Both the position numbers and the translations under genes were made by a program. Below are positions 1 through 7,135 of a stretch of DNA of 17,891 nt, piece by piece. The stretch comes from Deltaproteobacteria bacterium (GTDB taxonomy: Bacteria > Desulfobacterota > BSN033 > UBA1163). Location: NCBI GenBank assembly GCA_016875255.1, contig VGRU01000048.1:1-17891 (forward strand). The letters are read 5' to 3'. Under the pieces are notes generated by a model. It was not told where the DNA came from. It did not search any database and saw only the letters and a list, made by a program, of their open reading frames with translations. Every line of letters starts with the position of its first letter. Position 1 is the stretch's first letter.

Positions 1-2
1 TC

Positions 3-449
3 AACATTGTCTATCGTCCGGCCACAGGGGATGTCAAAGAGGATGTGGAGCTTCCTCTCAAGATGCTGGTCATGGGCGACTTTACCGGCAAACCGGATGA
101 CCGGGCGCTCGAGAAAAGAGACCCCATCAACATTGACAAAGACAATTTTAACGAGGTCCTGAAAGCCCACGGTCTCGGTCTGAATATCACGGTGCCCAAC
201 CGGCTCTCCGGAAAGCCCGATGAGGAGACCACGGTGAAGCTCCAGATGAAATCGATCAAAGACTTTGACCCCGAGTCGATTGTGAACCAGGTTCCTGAAT
301 TGAAACGTCTTCTCGAACTGAGGGAGGCCATGCGGTCTTTGAGGGGCCCTCTGGCCAATGTGCCCGAGTTCCGGAAGAAGGTCCAGGAACTGGTTAAGGA
401 TGAAACCACTCGAAAACAGCTCCTCAAGGAGATGGGGATCGGAGAATAA
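3..449 (+). CDS. tssB: TssB, small T6SS sheath subunit (5' end outside window)
   Basis: TssB (VipA) pairs with TssC to build the contractile sheath of the T6SS in the cytoplasm. The frame is open from base 3, reading NIVYRPATGD, so the true start lies upstream; an internal ATG at 60 is not the start. Recognisable family features are the PLKMLVMGDFTG strand, the INIDKDNF motif, the VPNRLSG segment and the helical end with LREAMRSLRGPLANVPEFRKK. About 149 residues are present, against roughly 160-170 in the family, so only a short N-terminus is missing. It ends in TAA at 447-449, with tssC following after a 123-nt structured gap. Identity is secure from sequence and from the adjacent tssC. Confidence 0.95.
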   Translation, partial: NIVYRPATGDVKEDVELPLKMLVMGDFTGKPDDRALEKRDPINIDKDNFNEVLKAHGLGLNITVPNRLSGKPDEETTVKLQMKSIKDFDPESIVNQVPELKRLLELREAMRSLRGPLANVPEFRKKVQELVKDETTRKQLLKEMGIGE

Positions 450-489
450 GAGAACTCAGAAAAACTACTTTTCGTTCTCTGATTACGCA

Positions 490-509
490 CCTGCCTGCCG
501 GTAGGCAGG
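490..509. repeat. Short GC-rich palindrome between tssB and tssC
   Basis: CCTGCCT and AGGCAGG arms (490-496 and 503-509) flank GCCGGT, giving a hairpin that also contains a G-T wobble. The same CCTGCC/GGCAGG arms recur at 3273-3306, so this is a copy of a dispersed intergenic repeat rather than a site specific to tssC. Confidence 0.6.
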
Positions 510-530
510 GATTTTAAAATATGATTCCAG

Positions 531-555
531 AGATTTCTGCACTTTTCAGAAATCT
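531..555 (+). promoter_or_regulatory. Perfect 9-bp hairpin just before the tssC ribosome binding site
   Basis: AGATTTCTG (531-539) and CAGAAATCT (547-555) are perfect inverted arms around a 7-nt loop. They lie directly upstream of GGAGG at 561-565, which serves the tssC ATG at 573. There is no T-tract, so it is not a classical terminator. It could stabilise or partition the tssBC message, or be another repeat remnant. Confidence 0.45.
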
Positions 556-572
556 CATAAGGAGGGAGATGT

Positions 573-2060
573 ATGGCTGAAGAAAGAGAAAAGGCAGCCG
601 TGTCTGCCGAAGCGCAGGTCCTGGAAAAACCCTCTCTGTTGGAAGAGATCATTCAGGCCACGAATCTCAAACCCACAGACGAAAACTATTCGGTGATGAA
701 GAAAGGTTTGGAGGCCTTTCTCGCCGGGCTTCTCGAACCCGGCAAGGAAGCCGTCAAGGTCTCCAAAGCCGTTGTCGATGACATGATCGCCGAGATCGAC
801 AAGAAGATGAGCCAGCAGCTCGATGCCATTCTTCACCATCAGGAATTTCAGAAGCTTGAATCGGCCTGGCGCTCGATGAAATTCCTGATTGATAAGACCG
901 ATTTCAGGGAGAACGTCAAGGTGGAGATACTCAATGTGAGCAAAGAGGACCTTCTCGACGACTTTGGCGATTCTCCGGAGATCGTCAAATCAGGCCTTTA
1001 TAAGACCGTCTATACGGCGGAGTATGGCCAGTTCGGCGGCAAGCCGTACGGAGCCATGGTCGGCAATTATGAGTTCGGAGCGGGTCCTCAGGATATGAGG
1101 TTACTGCAGTATATCGCCAGTGTCGCCACGATGGCCCACGCCCCCTTTATCACAGCGGCCAGTCCCAATTTCTTCGGCATTGTCGATTTCACCACGCTTC
1201 CCCATCTGAAGGATATCAAGTCGATCCTTGAAGCGCCCCAGTATATCAAATGGCAATCCTTCAGGGAGAGCGAAGATGCCCGATATGTGGGTCTCACCCT
1301 TCCGCGATTTTTGCTCCGCCTGCCCTATGGTCCGGATACCCAGCCGGTGAAAAGCTTCAACTATCAGGAGGAGGTCTCAGCCAGCCATGACGATTATCTA
1401 TGGGGAAACTCCGCCTTTGCCTTTACCTCCAGGCTCACCGACAGTTTTGCGAAATACAGGTGGTGCGCCAATATCATTGGCCCCTCCTCCGGTGGAGCCG
1501 TAGAAGACCTGCCTCTCCATCAGTTCGAAGCCATGGGAGAGATTCAGACGAAGATTCCCACGGAGGTGTTGATCTCTGAGAGAAGGGAATTCGAACTGGC
1601 TGAAGAGGGATTCATTGCCCTGACCATGCGAAAGGGAAGTGACAATGCGGCCTTTTTCTCGGCCAACTCATGCCAGAAGCCGAAGGTCTTTCCAAAAACA
1701 AAAGAAGGCCGGGAGGCGGAAACCAATTACAAGCTGGGTTTGCAGCTGCCCTATATGTTTGTCATCAACCGCCTGGCTCACTATTTAAAGGTGATTCAGA
1801 GGGAGAACATCGGTTCCTGGAAGGAACGGGTGGACCTCGAAAGAGAGCTCAATGACTGGATTCGTCAGTATATTGCCGATCAGGAAAGCCCCTCTCCTGC
1901 CGTGAGAAGCCGGAGGCCCCTGCGTCAGGCGCGGGTCATGGTCGAGGATGTGGAGGGAGATCCCGGCTGGTACAGGGTGAGACTGGAAGTGAGACCCCAT
2001 TTCAAATATATGGGCTCCTTCTTCACTCTTTCGTTAGTTGGAAAACTGGACAAAAAATAG
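573..2060 (+). CDS. tssC: TssC, large T6SS sheath subunit
   Basis: TssC (VipB) is the large sheath protein; with TssB it polymerises around the Hcp tube and contracts to drive it outward. The 495-residue length is normal for the family. Seen: the N-terminal helical region, the LESAWRSMKFLI segment, AYGAMVGNYEF-like and ATMAHAPFITAASP stretches in the core, then LAHYLKVIQRENIGSW and the very conserved C-terminal part ending in PHFKYMGSFFTLSLVGKL. The ATG at 573 is chosen because GGAGG sits 7 nt upstream and the N-terminus fits the family. The C-terminal region forms the inter-strand handshake in known sheaths. It is followed by hcp after 48 nt. Confidence 0.97.
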   Translation: MAEEREKAAVSAEAQVLEKPSLLEEIIQATNLKPTDENYSVMKKGLEAFLAGLLEPGKEAVKVSKAVVDDMIAEIDKKMSQQLDAILHHQEFQKLESAWRSMKFLIDKTDFRENVKVEILNVSKEDLLDDFGDSPEIVKSGLYKTVYTAEYGQFGGKPYGAMVGNYEFGAGPQDMRLLQYIASVATMAHAPFITAASPNFFGIVDFTTLPHLKDIKSILEAPQYIKWQSFRESEDARYVGLTLPRFLLRLPYGPDTQPVKSFNYQEEVSASHDDYLWGNSAFAFTSRLTDSFAKYRWCANIIGPSSGGAVEDLPLHQFEAMGEIQTKIPTEVLISERREFELAEEGFIALTMRKGSDNAAFFSANSCQKPKVFPKTKEGREAETNYKLGLQLPYMFVINRLAHYLKVIQRENIGSWKERVDLERELNDWIRQYIADQESPSPAVRSRRPLRQARVMVEDVEGDPGWYRVRLEVRPHFKYMGSFFTLSLVGKLDKK

Positions 2061-2108
2061 TTTTACGAATAATTCGATTATAAAAACCCAAAAAAGGAGG
2101 ACACTACT

Positions 2109-2597
2109 ATGCCAATGCCATTTCACATGTCGTTAACAGGAAAAAATCAAGGGAACATTTCTCAGGGATGCTGTGACATGCAGGGTCGTGAGGATACTAT
2201 TCTCTGCCAGGCCCTCAATCACGAAGTCTATATCCCCCGTGATCCCCAGACCGGTCTTCCCACCGGCAAACGGGTCCATAACCCTTTCACCGTGACCAAA
2301 GTCTTTGACAAATCATCTCCGAAGTTCTATCAAGCCCTTTCGACCGGGGAAAGGATGAGTGATGTAACGTTGAAGTATTACCGGATCAACCCCTCCGGCA
2401 GCGAGGAGCATTATTTTACGATCAAATTGGAAGACGCCATCGTCGTCTCTGTAAAACCATGGATACCGAATACCCTGGATCCAGCCAGGGAAAGTTTTAC
2501 TCACATGGAGGATGTCTCCTACACCTATTCGAAAATTATCTGGACCTGGGTGATTGATGGGGTTGAAGCGCAGGATGAATGGAAAAGCCCTAAATAA
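2109..2597 (+). CDS. hcp: Hcp tube protein, copy 1 (TssD)
   Basis: Hcp forms hexameric rings that stack into the inner tube and can chaperone small effectors in the lumen. This 162-residue copy has the family landmarks: an N-terminal GNISQGCCD segment, VHNPFTVTKVFDKSSP, LKYYRINPSGSEEHYFTI, the PNTLD loop and FTHMEDVSYTYSKIIWTW near the C-terminus. The start is set by GGAGG at 2097-2101, 7 nt before the ATG. Adjacent cysteines (CC) lie near residues 21-22. It lies between tssC and a second hcp. The two Hcp proteins are the same length but clearly divergent. Confidence 0.95.
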   Translation: MPMPFHMSLTGKNQGNISQGCCDMQGREDTILCQALNHEVYIPRDPQTGLPTGKRVHNPFTVTKVFDKSSPKFYQALSTGERMSDVTLKYYRINPSGSEEHYFTIKLEDAIVVSVKPWIPNTLDPARESFTHMEDVSYTYSKIIWTWVIDGVEAQDEWKSPK

Positions 2598-2600
2598 CCT

Positions 2601-2623
2601 GAGTCGACTCCTCTTCAGAAGAG
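2601..2623 (+). promoter_or_regulatory. Palindrome plus small hairpin between the two hcp genes
   Basis: GAGTCGACTC (2601-2610) is a perfect 10-bp palindrome. It is followed at once by CTCTT-CAG-AAGAG (about 2611-2623). It begins 3 nt after the hcp1 stop. With no U-run it is not a standard terminator; it may protect the 3' end of the abundant hcp1 message, which is inference only. Confidence 0.35.
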
Positions 2624-2694
2624 AAGGGTGATCTCCTGATATTGAATGAGAATGTTGTTCGGCTGGTTTGAAGAAAGGGAAGGAGGACCGGACA

Positions 2695-3183
2695 ATGGCA
2701 CAGAATGTTTACGTATGGATAAGAGGACAAAATGCTGGGGAGGTCCGTGGAGACAGCACGGTATCCAGTATGAACCGCGAGGGATCGATCGAGGCTTTTA
2801 AATTCGAATCTCAGGTTCAGATCCCCCGTGGCGGCTCTGGGACGGCAGTCGGAGAACGGTCCTACGGTCCTATCACCATTACGAAGAGGATCGATCGTTC
2901 TTCTCCTATCCTCCATCAGATCCTCTGTAACAATGAGTCAATAGAGGTCACCCTAAAATTTTACAGGCCGAACCCTTCAGGCGATGGCACGGAAGAGCAA
3001 TTTTACACCATCCGTCTGAGGGAGGGCCGCATCTCATCGATTAAGACCACCTCTCCAAACACCGTTGATTCAAATACAGCAAGCCTTCCAGCGATGGAAG
3101 AGGTCTCCATTGTATTCGGAGCGATCACCTACATCTTTGAGAGCGCCGGTATAGAGTATGAGGATCAATGGAATGTAGCATAA
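2695..3183 (+). CDS. hcp: Hcp tube protein, copy 2 (TssD)
   Basis: This second Hcp-family protein is 162 residues when started at the ATG at 2695. That start is preferred over an in-frame TTG at 2668 because AGGAGG at 2681-2686 is correctly spaced before it and MAQNVYVWIRG is a typical Hcp first strand. Landmarks are YGPITITKRIDRSSP, VTLKFYRPNPSGDG, EEQFYTIRL, PNTVDSN and the MEEVSIVFGAITYIFE strand. It differs from copy 1 at most surface positions, so this is an old duplication or separate acquisition. It could form mixed tubes or be the version that carries a specific cargo; the sequence does not say which. Confidence 0.93.
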   Translation: MAQNVYVWIRGQNAGEVRGDSTVSSMNREGSIEAFKFESQVQIPRGGSGTAVGERSYGPITITKRIDRSSPILHQILCNNESIEVTLKFYRPNPSGDGTEEQFYTIRLREGRISSIKTTSPNTVDSNTASLPAMEEVSIVFGAITYIFESAGIEYEDQWNVA

Positions 3184-3251
3184 TTAGTCTCTTATCAATG
3201 AAATGATGCGTAAAATGGCAACAAAATTTTTTAGATCGAATCGAGTGGATG

Positions 3252-3268
3252 TTAAATCCGAAGCATGA
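3252..3268 (+). repeat. 17-bp repeat, copy A (upstream of tssE)
   Basis: TTAAATCCGAAGCATGA here matches TTAAATCCGAAGCACGA at 3874-3890 with one mismatch, and both are preceded by GAGTGG a few bases upstream. The pair flanks tssE at about 620 bp distance, and each copy opens a block of other repeats. It looks like the start of a dispersed intergenic repeat family. Confidence 0.6.
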
Positions 3269-3272
3269 AATC

Positions 3273-3306
3273 CCTGCCTTCGCCGAAGCGGCTTCGAGCA
3301 GGCAGG
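3273..3306. repeat. Nested palindromic repeat upstream of tssE
   Basis: Outer arms CCTGCC (3273-3278) and GGCAGG (3301-3306) enclose an inner hairpin CGAAGC/GCTTCG (3284-3289 and 3291-3296). The outer arms match the palindrome between tssB and tssC. This is a dispersed palindromic unit. A spurious open frame starting at 3265 runs through it. Confidence 0.6.
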
Positions 3307-3346
3307 CGAATTTCGAAATTATTCAACTCCCAATCCCTGTTTGGTT

Positions 3347-3359
3347 CCGGCTACGCCGG
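3347..3359. repeat. CCGGC-TAC-GCCGG hairpin before tssE
   Basis: This perfect 5-bp GC stem with a 3-nt loop ends 14 nt before the tssE ATG and just before the weak site AGGA (3363-3366). Folding of this hairpin could limit ribosome access to tssE. It may equally be just the tail of the repeat block at 3252-3306. Confidence 0.4.
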
Positions 3360-3373
3360 GTTAGGAACTTCTG

Positions 3374-3817
3374 ATGAGGGAGGAAAGGCTTTTAGAGCGA
3401 CTTCAAATCTGGGAGAAGAACCCGACGAGGCGGGCAAAGGAAGATCCTCGGAGAATCGTGGATTCGGTCGTCAGGCATTTGCGGCGAATCCTCAACACCA
3501 AACAGGGAAATGTTCCCATTGCGGACGATTACGGGACCCCTGATTTTACCGACTTCTTCCTCACCCTGCCTAAAACGGAATCGGACCCGAAGAGGGAGAT
3601 CGAGAAGGCGATCCGGCTGGCCATCCAGAAATATGAACCCCGGTTAAAGGGGGTGAGGGTCAGTCTGATCGATCAGGAGGAAGCTGGGGCGGATTTGCAT
3701 ACCGATCCCCTGACGATCCGGTTTCAAATTACCGGGAGGCTTGCTTCGGAATCGAAGACCCAGGTCTTTCTGGAGACCACGGTCGACAACGAAGGAAAAA
3801 TAAATATTGTGGGCTGA
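3374..3817 (+). CDS. tssE: TssE, T6SS baseplate protein (gp25-like)
   Basis: TssE is the gp25/lysozyme-like-fold baseplate component that connects the baseplate to the sheath and starts sheath assembly. The 147-residue protein has RIVDSVVRHLRRILNTKQGNVPIADDYG, split here as RILNTKQGN then VPIADDYGTPDF, the family's signature. It then has REIEKAIRLAIQKYEPRL and a C-terminal beta region. The ATG at 3374 has only a weak AGGA 7 nt upstream and lies beyond a repeat-rich 190-nt gap after hcp2. The N-terminal MREERLLERLQIWEK helix is typical, which supports this start. Confidence 0.93.
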   Translation: MREERLLERLQIWEKNPTRRAKEDPRRIVDSVVRHLRRILNTKQGNVPIADDYGTPDFTDFFLTLPKTESDPKREIEKAIRLAIQKYEPRLKGVRVSLIDQEEAGADLHTDPLTIRFQITGRLASESKTQVFLETTVDNEGKINIVG

Positions 3818-3873
3818 AGCGGCCATAAATTTTAATTAATGAGAGGTAAGAACATTTCAGTGATTGAGTGGGT

Positions 3874-3890
3874 TTAAATCCGAAGCACGA
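3874..3890 (+). repeat. 17-bp repeat, copy B (downstream of tssE)
   Basis: This copy matches 3252-3268 at 16 of 17 positions. It stands 57 nt after the tssE stop and immediately before the octamer arrays that start at 3901. Confidence 0.6.
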
Positions 3891-3900
3891 TCTCATGGTC

Positions 3901-4033
3901 ATCAGAAGATCAGGAGATCAGATTGTGGGTATCAGGATATCAAGACATCAGGTTTAATGACTCTTTTTCTTTCGATTCTTCCTGGTTATCTGATGATCTG
4001 ATAATCTGCATCCTGATATTCTGGTCTCCTGAT
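3901..4033. repeat. Two oppositely oriented degenerate 8-bp tandem arrays
   Basis: In the left half the unit ATCAGGAN (with variants) starts at 3901, 3909, 3917, 3931, 3939 and 3947: steps of 8, 8, 14, 8 and 8. In the right half the complement CTGAT/CTGGT/CTGCA starts at 3982, 3990, 3998, 4006, 4013, 4021 and 4029: steps of 8 with one 7. The halves are separated by a pyrimidine-rich stretch of about 29 nt, so the whole can fold into a long imperfect hairpin. It fills most of the 269-nt gap between tssE and tssF. It is not a CRISPR: the units are too short and have no spacers. Confidence 0.75.
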
Positions 4034-4086
4034 TTCCTTTCGTGGATCTGGCGTGGCCAGGATAAGCTATCCGCCATCAGCAGAAT

Positions 4087-5847
4087 ATGTTCAATCGCTA
4101 CTTTCAGGAAGAACTGTCCCATCTGAGAGACCTGGGCAAAGAGTTTTCAAGGGCTCACCCTGCCCTTGCACCGATGCTGGCCGGCGCCACTCCGGATCCG
4201 GATGTGGAGCGCTTGCTCGAAGGCGTGGCCTTTCTCACCGCCCTTCTCAGACAGAAACTGGATGATGAATTTCCGGAGATCATCAATGAGCTGATGCAAT
4301 TGATATGGCCCCATTATCTCCGGCCGATCCCTTCGACCACACTGATTGCCTTCACTCCGAAGCCCACCCTCAGGCAATCGACAGCCATCCCTCCGGGAAT
4401 ACAGGTGGCTTCGATTCCCGTAGAGGGAACCTCCTGCCTCTTCAGAACCTGCTATGAGGTGGAGGTTCACCCTCTCGTGCTGGTGGACGCTTCTTTTACT
4501 CAGCCCTCCGGCCAGCCGCCTCTGATTAAGCTTCTTTTTGAGACAAAAGGGATGAAGCTCTCCGATTGGCAGCCAAAAACCCTGAGGCTCTTTCTTGCAG
4601 GAGATTATCCGGACGCCTCTGATCTCTATTTTCTCCTGAACCGCCATCTTCGGCGGATCCATATCAAACCCCTTGAAAAAGGGAAGTCCTGTTTCCTCGG
4701 TCCGGAGGATTTAAAACCCGTCGGTTTTTCCGATCAGGAACCCCTCATCTCTTATCCCTCACATGCCTTTCCCGGCTACCGGATCCTTCAGGAATATTTC
4801 ATCTCCCCGCAGAAATTTCTCTTCCTCGATCTGACCGGATGGGAGCGCTGGGAGGAGCGCGGGGGGGGATCGAAATTTGAGATCCATTTTGAACTCCACG
4901 ATCTTCCTTTCTCCGCTCTCCGGATCAAGAAAGATCACTTTGTCCTCTCTGTCACGCCTGCGATCAACCTCTTTCCTTATGAGGCTGACCCTATCCAGAT
5001 CGACCACCGAATGACAAAATATCTCGTCCGGCCTGCCGGTTCCAATCCTGAACATTATCAGGTCTACTCTGTTGAAAGTGTGGTCGGATATATCCAGGGA
5101 ACCGCCCAGGAGAGACAGTATGTGCCTTTTGAGGTCTTCAATCCTGACCCCCAGGCTCACCCGGTCTATCGGTTGACCATCCGGCAATCTCCCCTCCGGG
5201 AGATGTTCGATCTCTTTCTCTCTGTCGTCTATCCGCTGGGAATCGACTCTCCTCCCTCCGAAACCCTCTCCATTCAACTTCTCTGTTCGAACGGAGCTCT
5301 TCCTGAAAATCTTCGGCTGGGGGATATCTCTCTTCCGACGAGCAGTTCTCCTGAATCGGTGGAATTTAAAAATATCCAACCCCCGACGATCAGCCTCCTG
5401 CCTCCGCTGGAGGGAAAAAGGGAGGGCGAGAAGGGAGGAGAAAACCTGAGGTGGCGCCTTCTTGCCCACCTCTTTCTCAATTACCTCTCCCTGTCCCGCA
5501 CGGAAAATTTAAAAGCCCTTCTCGAACAGTATATCTTTCCGGGAAGCCGCAACCGGACTCATACCCTGGCCAATCGAAAGCGAATCGAGGGAATCGAAGG
5601 CCTTGAGGCCAGACTTTCCGACCGGTTGGTCTCGGGTATCCTGATGCGGGGTCAGGAGATCGAGATGAAACTTCGTCAGGAGAAATTTGCGAGCCAGGGA
5701 GATATGTATCTTTTCGGATGTATCTTGGATCACTTTCTGGGCAACTACGCCTCTCTCAACCATTTCACCCGGTTGACTGTCCAGGAAGTGGCAAAAGGAG
5801 AGAGCTATCAATGGCCGGCCAGGATCGGGGCTCACCCTCTCATCTGA
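4087..5847 (+). CDS. tssF: TssF, T6SS baseplate protein
   Basis: TssF (VasA) forms the 2:1 TssF:TssG wedge of the baseplate. The 586-residue length is typical. Family signatures are the start MFNRYFQEELSHLRDLGKEF, then DPDVERLLEGVAFLTALL, DDEFPEIINELMQLIWPHYL with PIPSTT, and a C-terminus with FLGNYASLNHFTRLTVQEV ending in WPARIGAHPLI. The first residues fit the family's normal start, so ATG 4087 is kept although no good Shine-Dalgarno is visible. It overlaps tssG by 37 nt, implying coupled translation. Oddities are a run of eight G at 4861-4868 within the coding frame, and a low-complexity KREGEKGGE insert near residue 450. Confidence 0.95.
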   Translation: MFNRYFQEELSHLRDLGKEFSRAHPALAPMLAGATPDPDVERLLEGVAFLTALLRQKLDDEFPEIINELMQLIWPHYLRPIPSTTLIAFTPKPTLRQSTAIPPGIQVASIPVEGTSCLFRTCYEVEVHPLVLVDASFTQPSGQPPLIKLLFETKGMKLSDWQPKTLRLFLAGDYPDASDLYFLLNRHLRRIHIKPLEKGKSCFLGPEDLKPVGFSDQEPLISYPSHAFPGYRILQEYFISPQKFLFLDLTGWERWEERGGGSKFEIHFELHDLPFSALRIKKDHFVLSVTPAINLFPYEADPIQIDHRMTKYLVRPAGSNPEHYQVYSVESVVGYIQGTAQERQYVPFEVFNPDPQAHPVYRLTIRQSPLREMFDLFLSVVYPLGIDSPPSETLSIQLLCSNGALPENLRLGDISLPTSSSPESVEFKNIQPPTISLLPPLEGKREGEKGGENLRWRLLAHLFLNYLSLSRTENLKALLEQYIFPGSRNRTHTLANRKRIEGIEGLEARLSDRLVSGILMRGQEIEMKLRQEKFASQGDMYLFGCILDHFLGNYASLNHFTRLTVQEVAKGESYQWPARIGAHPLI

Positions 5848-6830
5848 AATCAGACCTCCTCGGGAAGTCCCACGAATTCTCCTTCTTCCAGGTGATGAGG
5901 CTTCTGCGACTTTTTCTCCACCACCTGGAAAAGCCCGAAGAGAAGAAAGCCGCCGAAGAGGACTACATCCGCATTCGACCCGAGCTCTCCCTCTCTTTTC
6001 CTCCGGCGGATGTGGCAAAGATCGAAGAGATCGATCATGAGAAACCCCTTTACCGGATCACCGCCACACTCCTCGGACTTTACGGCTCTTCCTCTCCGCT
6101 TCCCACCTTCTATACGGAAGACCTCCTTGATGAAGCCGGCGAAGATAGGTCCGTTACCCGGGACTTCATCGATATTTTCAACCACCGCCTCTACCTTCTT
6201 CTCTTCCGCTGCTGGACCAAGTATCGTCTTTTTTTCCAGGTGATCGAAGAGAATAACCCGGAGGTTCTTGGAAAGCTCTTCTGCCTGATTGGCCTGGGAG
6301 AAAAGGAGTTCAGAAAGGATCTTCCGGAATCGTACTCCCTGATCCGCTACATAGGCCTCTTCACCCAATTCCCCAAATCGGCATCCGGACTCCAGGCTCT
6401 TCTTCACGATGGACTCGGGAAGATACCCATAGAGGTCATCCCCTGTGTGAAGAGAGTCGTCAAAATCCCTCTGGATCAGAGGCTTCACCTTGGGAAGCCC
6501 GGAAGCGGTCTCGGAGAGGAGAGCTTCCTGGGAGAGGAGATCGACGACCGGATGGGAAAATTCCGTCTCCGGATCGGCCCGTTGAAAAGCGAGCCTTTCC
6601 ACGGCCTCCTTCCGGGAAGTTCTGATCACCAGAGGCTTGCCTTTCTGACAAAGTTCTATCTTCTTGATGTGTTTGAGTTTGATATTGAACTGATCCTTGC
6701 AGGGAAAGAGGCGAAGACCGTCTCTCTTGGAGAACCGGAGTGGTCAAGGCTGGGCCTGGACACCTGGGTCTTCTCTCTTGACCATCTCAATGAAGTAAAA
6801 GCAACTTTTCCTCCACAAGGAGCGCCTTGA
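5811..6830 (+). CDS. tssG: TssG, T6SS baseplate protein
   Basis: TssG (VasB) is the third wedge component of the baseplate and contacts TssF, TssE and the membrane-complex side. With the ATG at 5811 it has 339 residues, normal for the family. This start is preferred over an in-frame ATG at 5718 because AAGGAG at 5795-5800 precedes it and the FSFFQVMRLLRLFL segment then falls near residue 25, as is usual. Further signatures are YIRIRPELSLSFPPADV, ITATLLGLYGSSSPLP, DFIDIFNHRLYLLLF and a C-terminal half with GKFRLRIGPL. It starts inside the end of tssF and is followed by a 353-nt gene-free gap before tssH. Confidence 0.93.
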   Translation: MAGQDRGSPSHLKSDLLGKSHEFSFFQVMRLLRLFLHHLEKPEEKKAAEEDYIRIRPELSLSFPPADVAKIEEIDHEKPLYRITATLLGLYGSSSPLPTFYTEDLLDEAGEDRSVTRDFIDIFNHRLYLLLFRCWTKYRLFFQVIEENNPEVLGKLFCLIGLGEKEFRKDLPESYSLIRYIGLFTQFPKSASGLQALLHDGLGKIPIEVIPCVKRVVKIPLDQRLHLGKPGSGLGEESFLGEEIDDRMGKFRLRIGPLKSEPFHGLLPGSSDHQRLAFLTKFYLLDVFEFDIELILAGKEAKTVSLGEPEWSRLGLDTWVFSLDHLNEVKATFPPQGAP

Positions 6831-6834
6831 AAAT

Positions 6835-6864
6835 TGGAATAATGGAATGATGGAAGAATGAGGT
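6835..6864 (+). repeat. Short 8-bp tandem repeat after tssG
   Basis: TGGAAT-like units start at 6835, 6843, 6851 and, degenerate, 6859: an exact 8-base period. The array begins five bases after the tssG stop. The sequence differs from the octamers at 3901-4033 but the period is the same. Confidence 0.45.
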
Positions 6865-6883
6865 AGAAGGGAATGCGAATCAG

Positions 6884-7034
6884 TTATTAACGGTCTCAAA
6901 ATAGAAAAGACATCGATTTGTAAAATCCCTCCTGACCTCCCTTTGCTAAAGGGAGGGATTACCCCTCTTTGGCAAAGAGGGGAAGGGGAGATTTTCCAAC
7001 GATAATGTCAATTCAATTATGAGACTGTTAATAA
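6884..7034. mobile_element. MITE-like palindromic element between tssG and tssH
   Basis: This 151-bp element is bounded by 19-bp terminal inverted repeats, TTATTAACGGTCTCAAAAT (6884-6902) and its complement at 7016-7034, with 17 of 19 positions matching. Inside, the arms keep matching in patches: GACAT near both ends, and AAAATC 6922-6927 against GATTTT 6990-6995. They then split into two perfect hairpins, CCTCCCTTT-GCT-AAAGGGAGG (6936-6956) and CCCCTCTTT-GGC-AAAGAGGGG (6962-6982). There is no coding capacity. It fills much of the 353-nt gap after tssG; the rest (7035-7183) holds one more repeat and a possible promoter. No clear target-site duplication was identified. Confidence 0.6.
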
Positions 7035-7102
7035 GATATATCCAATCACCCATCGAGGGGCTTAGGGTGAACGGAATTAATATTTACATCGTCTATTTTT
7101 TC

Positions 7103-7135
7103 CCGTTCGTGCTGAGCATGTCGAAGCTTGAATGG
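7103..7135. repeat. Dispersed-type palindrome upstream of tssH
   Basis: CCGTTC (7103-7108) and GAATGG (7130-7135) form imperfect arms around a GTGCTGAGCATGTCGAAGC core. Repeats with this kind of core are common between genes in several bacterial groups (recollection, not a search). Its right end supplies the candidate -35 of the putative tssH promoter. Confidence 0.5.

Noticed and set aside
2061..2108. Sigma-54 promoter upstream of the first hcp
   Set aside because: No GG-N10-GC element is present in the 48-nt gap; only an AT-rich stretch and a 4-bp inverted repeat are seen.
2668..2694. Upstream TTG as the start of the second hcp
   Set aside because: It would place the Shine-Dalgarno inside the coding region; ATG 2695 has AGGAGG at the right distance and a normal Hcp N-terminus.
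3265..3543. Plus-strand open frame starting in the repeat before tssE
   Set aside because: It begins inside a dispersed palindrome and overlaps tssE out of frame; translation of repeats often stays open by chance.
3901..4033. CRISPR-like array
   Set aside because: Units are 8 bp with no spacers and switch orientation midway, and no cas genes are nearby.
3923..4126. Open frame through the octamer arrays before tssF
   Set aside because: The repeated sequence explains the open frame; the product is a repeat artefact.
5850..6629. Minus-strand open frame of 259 codons opposite tssG
   Set aside because: It is antisense to a well supported gene, without motifs or a start signal.
6936..6995. Intrinsic terminator after tssG
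   Set aside because: The hairpins are strong, but neither is followed directly by a U-run; they are better explained as the interior of the inverted-repeat element.
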